14,696 nucleotides of DNA. It comes from Bacteroidales bacterium UBA5621 (lineage in GTDB: Bacteria > Bacteroidota > Bacteroidia > Bacteroidales > VadinHA17). Under the pieces are notes generated by a model that saw only the letters and a program-made list of their open reading frames with translations, was not told where the DNA came from and did not search any database. This document shows positions 13,808 to 14,696 of the stretch, one piece after another. Position 1 is the first letter of the stretch, and each line of letters begins with the position of its first letter. Location of the stretch: the NCBI GenBank assembly GCA_002424525.1, contig DIKJ01000069.1:1-14696 (forward strand). Reading direction: 5' to 3'. A program made the position numbers and the translations under genes.

Positions 13808-14696
13808 ATGGAAATCGCTTCCAAAATATATGTTGCCGGCCATACCGGGCTTGTCGGATCGGCCCTTACCCGGACGCTGAAAGCTAAAGGGTATGATAAT
13901 CTTATTCTCCGGACCATGCCGGAGCTCGATCTGACTGATCAGAAGGCTGTTGATTCGTTCTTTTCTGAAGAGCGTCCGGAATATATCATCAATGCTGCCG
14001 CAAAGGTGGGCGGGATAGTGGCCAACAATACCCTGAGGGCCGATTTCATCCATGTAAACATCATGATACAGAGTAACATGATCTACAATGCATGGAAATA
14101 CGGGGCAAAAAAACTCCTATTCCTGGGGTCCACCTGCATCTATCCGAAAAACGCGCCACAGCCGCTTAAGGAGGATTACCTGCTTACATCGAAGCTCGAG
14201 TTCACCAACGAACCTTACGCCATCGCCAAGATAGCCGGGATAAAGATGTGTGAGTCGTTCAACATACAGCACAGCACGAATTTCATCTCGGTGATGCCCA
14301 CCAACCTATATGGTCCGGGCGATAACTACAATCTTAGGGATTCGCATGTACTGCCTGCCCTGCTCAGGAAGTTCCATCTTGGCAGTTGTCTTGAGGATGG
14401 CAACTGGAGCGCAATCAGGAAGGATCTTGACAGGCATCCCGTGGAGAATGTGTCCGGCAGGGGAAGCGAGGATGAAATTATTGATGTCCTGGGCAGGTAC
14501 GGGATACGGCTTTCAGGAAGTGAGCCGGGCTCACCGGCCGGAAAGGCAACTGTTACGGTATGGGGAACCGGTTCTCCGTTAAGGGAGTTCATGTACTCTC
14601 AGGATATGGCTGAAGCCTGCATCTTCGTAATGGAGAATGTTGATATAGAAGATATTATCACCTCCGGTCAGGGCGATTCGTCTGATCCTGATTATC
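13808..14696 (+). CDS. fcl: GDP-L-fucose synthase (3' end outside window)
   Basis: The first 296 residues of a reductase/epimerase that turns GDP-4-keto-6-deoxymannose (the Gmd product) into GDP-L-fucose using NADPH. The frame stays open to the window end. Seen: the Rossmann motif [10 protein letters not shown] (11-20), [17 protein letters not shown] with catalytic S108, and YAIAK with Y137 and K141, each one residue later than E. coli Fcl (Ser107, Tyr136, Lys140). After the region [24 protein letters not shown] there is an insertion of about 60 residues ([17 protein letters not shown] onward, ending before [22 protein letters not shown]) that E. coli Fcl lacks. I recall similar insertions in other Bacteroidota Fcl proteins. 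The gene starts 78 nt after gmd on the same strand and is probably co-transcribed with it. Also known as wcaG. Confidence 0.95.
   Translation, partial: MEIASKIYVAGHTGLVGSALTRTLKAKGYDNLILRTMPELDLTDQKAVDSFFSEERPEYIINAAAKVGGIVANNTLRADFIHVNIMIQSNMIYNAWKYGAKKLLFLGSTCIYPKNAPQPLKEDYLLTSKLEFTNEPYAIAKIAGIKMCESFNIQHSTNFISVMPTNLYGPGDNYNLRDSHVLPALLRKFHLGSCLEDGNWSAIRKDLDRHPVENVSGRGSEDEIIDVLGRYGIRLSGSEPGSPAGKATVTVWGTGSPLREFMYSQDMAEACIFVMENVDIEDIITSGQGDSSDPDY

Overview
The window looks like a chromosomal segment of a Bacteroidota bacterium, most likely of the Bacteroidales/Marinilabiliales type. Several independent signs agree: a very large exported protein with a C-terminal type IX secretion (T9SS) sorting domain, -7 promoter boxes of the Bacteroidota form TAnnTTTG ahead of most transcription units, weak or absent Shine-Dalgarno sequences, a Wzi-like outer-membrane protein, a sugar transferase of an architecture I associate with Bacteroidales, and abundant short intergenic repeats. 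No tRNA, rRNA, CRISPR array, transposase or phage gene was seen.

Layout. Left part (1-6000): an AT-rich leader; a collagen-like lipoprotein (413-1045); a giant T9SS-exported adhesin-like protein (1395-5531); a tract of 7-nt tandem repeats (5535-5693); and a 56-residue peptide gene with its own promoter (5817-5987). A class I SAM methyltransferase (6020-6805, minus strand) converges on the peptide gene. Right part (6840-14696): a surface-polysaccharide region. It starts with a cluster of GC-rich palindromes, then a Wzi-like outer-membrane protein (7051-8754), a membrane sugar transferase that would start a glycan chain on a lipid carrier (8917-10464), a rhamnose/fucose-type mutarotase on the opposite strand (10471-10848), a ~200-bp palindromic repeat element, a nucleotidyltransferase/GHMP-kinase fusion (11279-12439), GDP-mannose 4,6-dehydratase gmd (12572-13729), and GDP-L-fucose synthase fcl, cut by the window end (13808-14696).

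How the genes fit together. Gmd and Fcl convert GDP-mannose to GDP-L-fucose. The mutarotase would interconvert anomers of a 6-deoxy-sugar, and the fusion enzyme looks like a sugar-activating kinase/nucleotidyltransferase of unknown substrate. The sugar transferase and the Wzi-like protein point to an exported glycan (capsule, exopolysaccharide or LPS O-chain). That the glycan carries fucose is inference.

Most notable: (i) the short peptide ending in three Pro-Phe repeats, facing a methyltransferase; (ii) short tandem repeats at four places that all have a 7-bp period although the units differ in sequence; (iii) one of these repeats, with a palindrome, read in frame inside the Wzi-like gene; (iv) a compact, degenerate GHMP kinase fused to a nucleotidyltransferase; (v) a sugar transferase with a methyltransferase-like segment where the usual membrane anchor should be; (vi) a composite palindromic element of about 200 bp. 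Family assignments come from reading motifs and from memory of the families; no database search was run.
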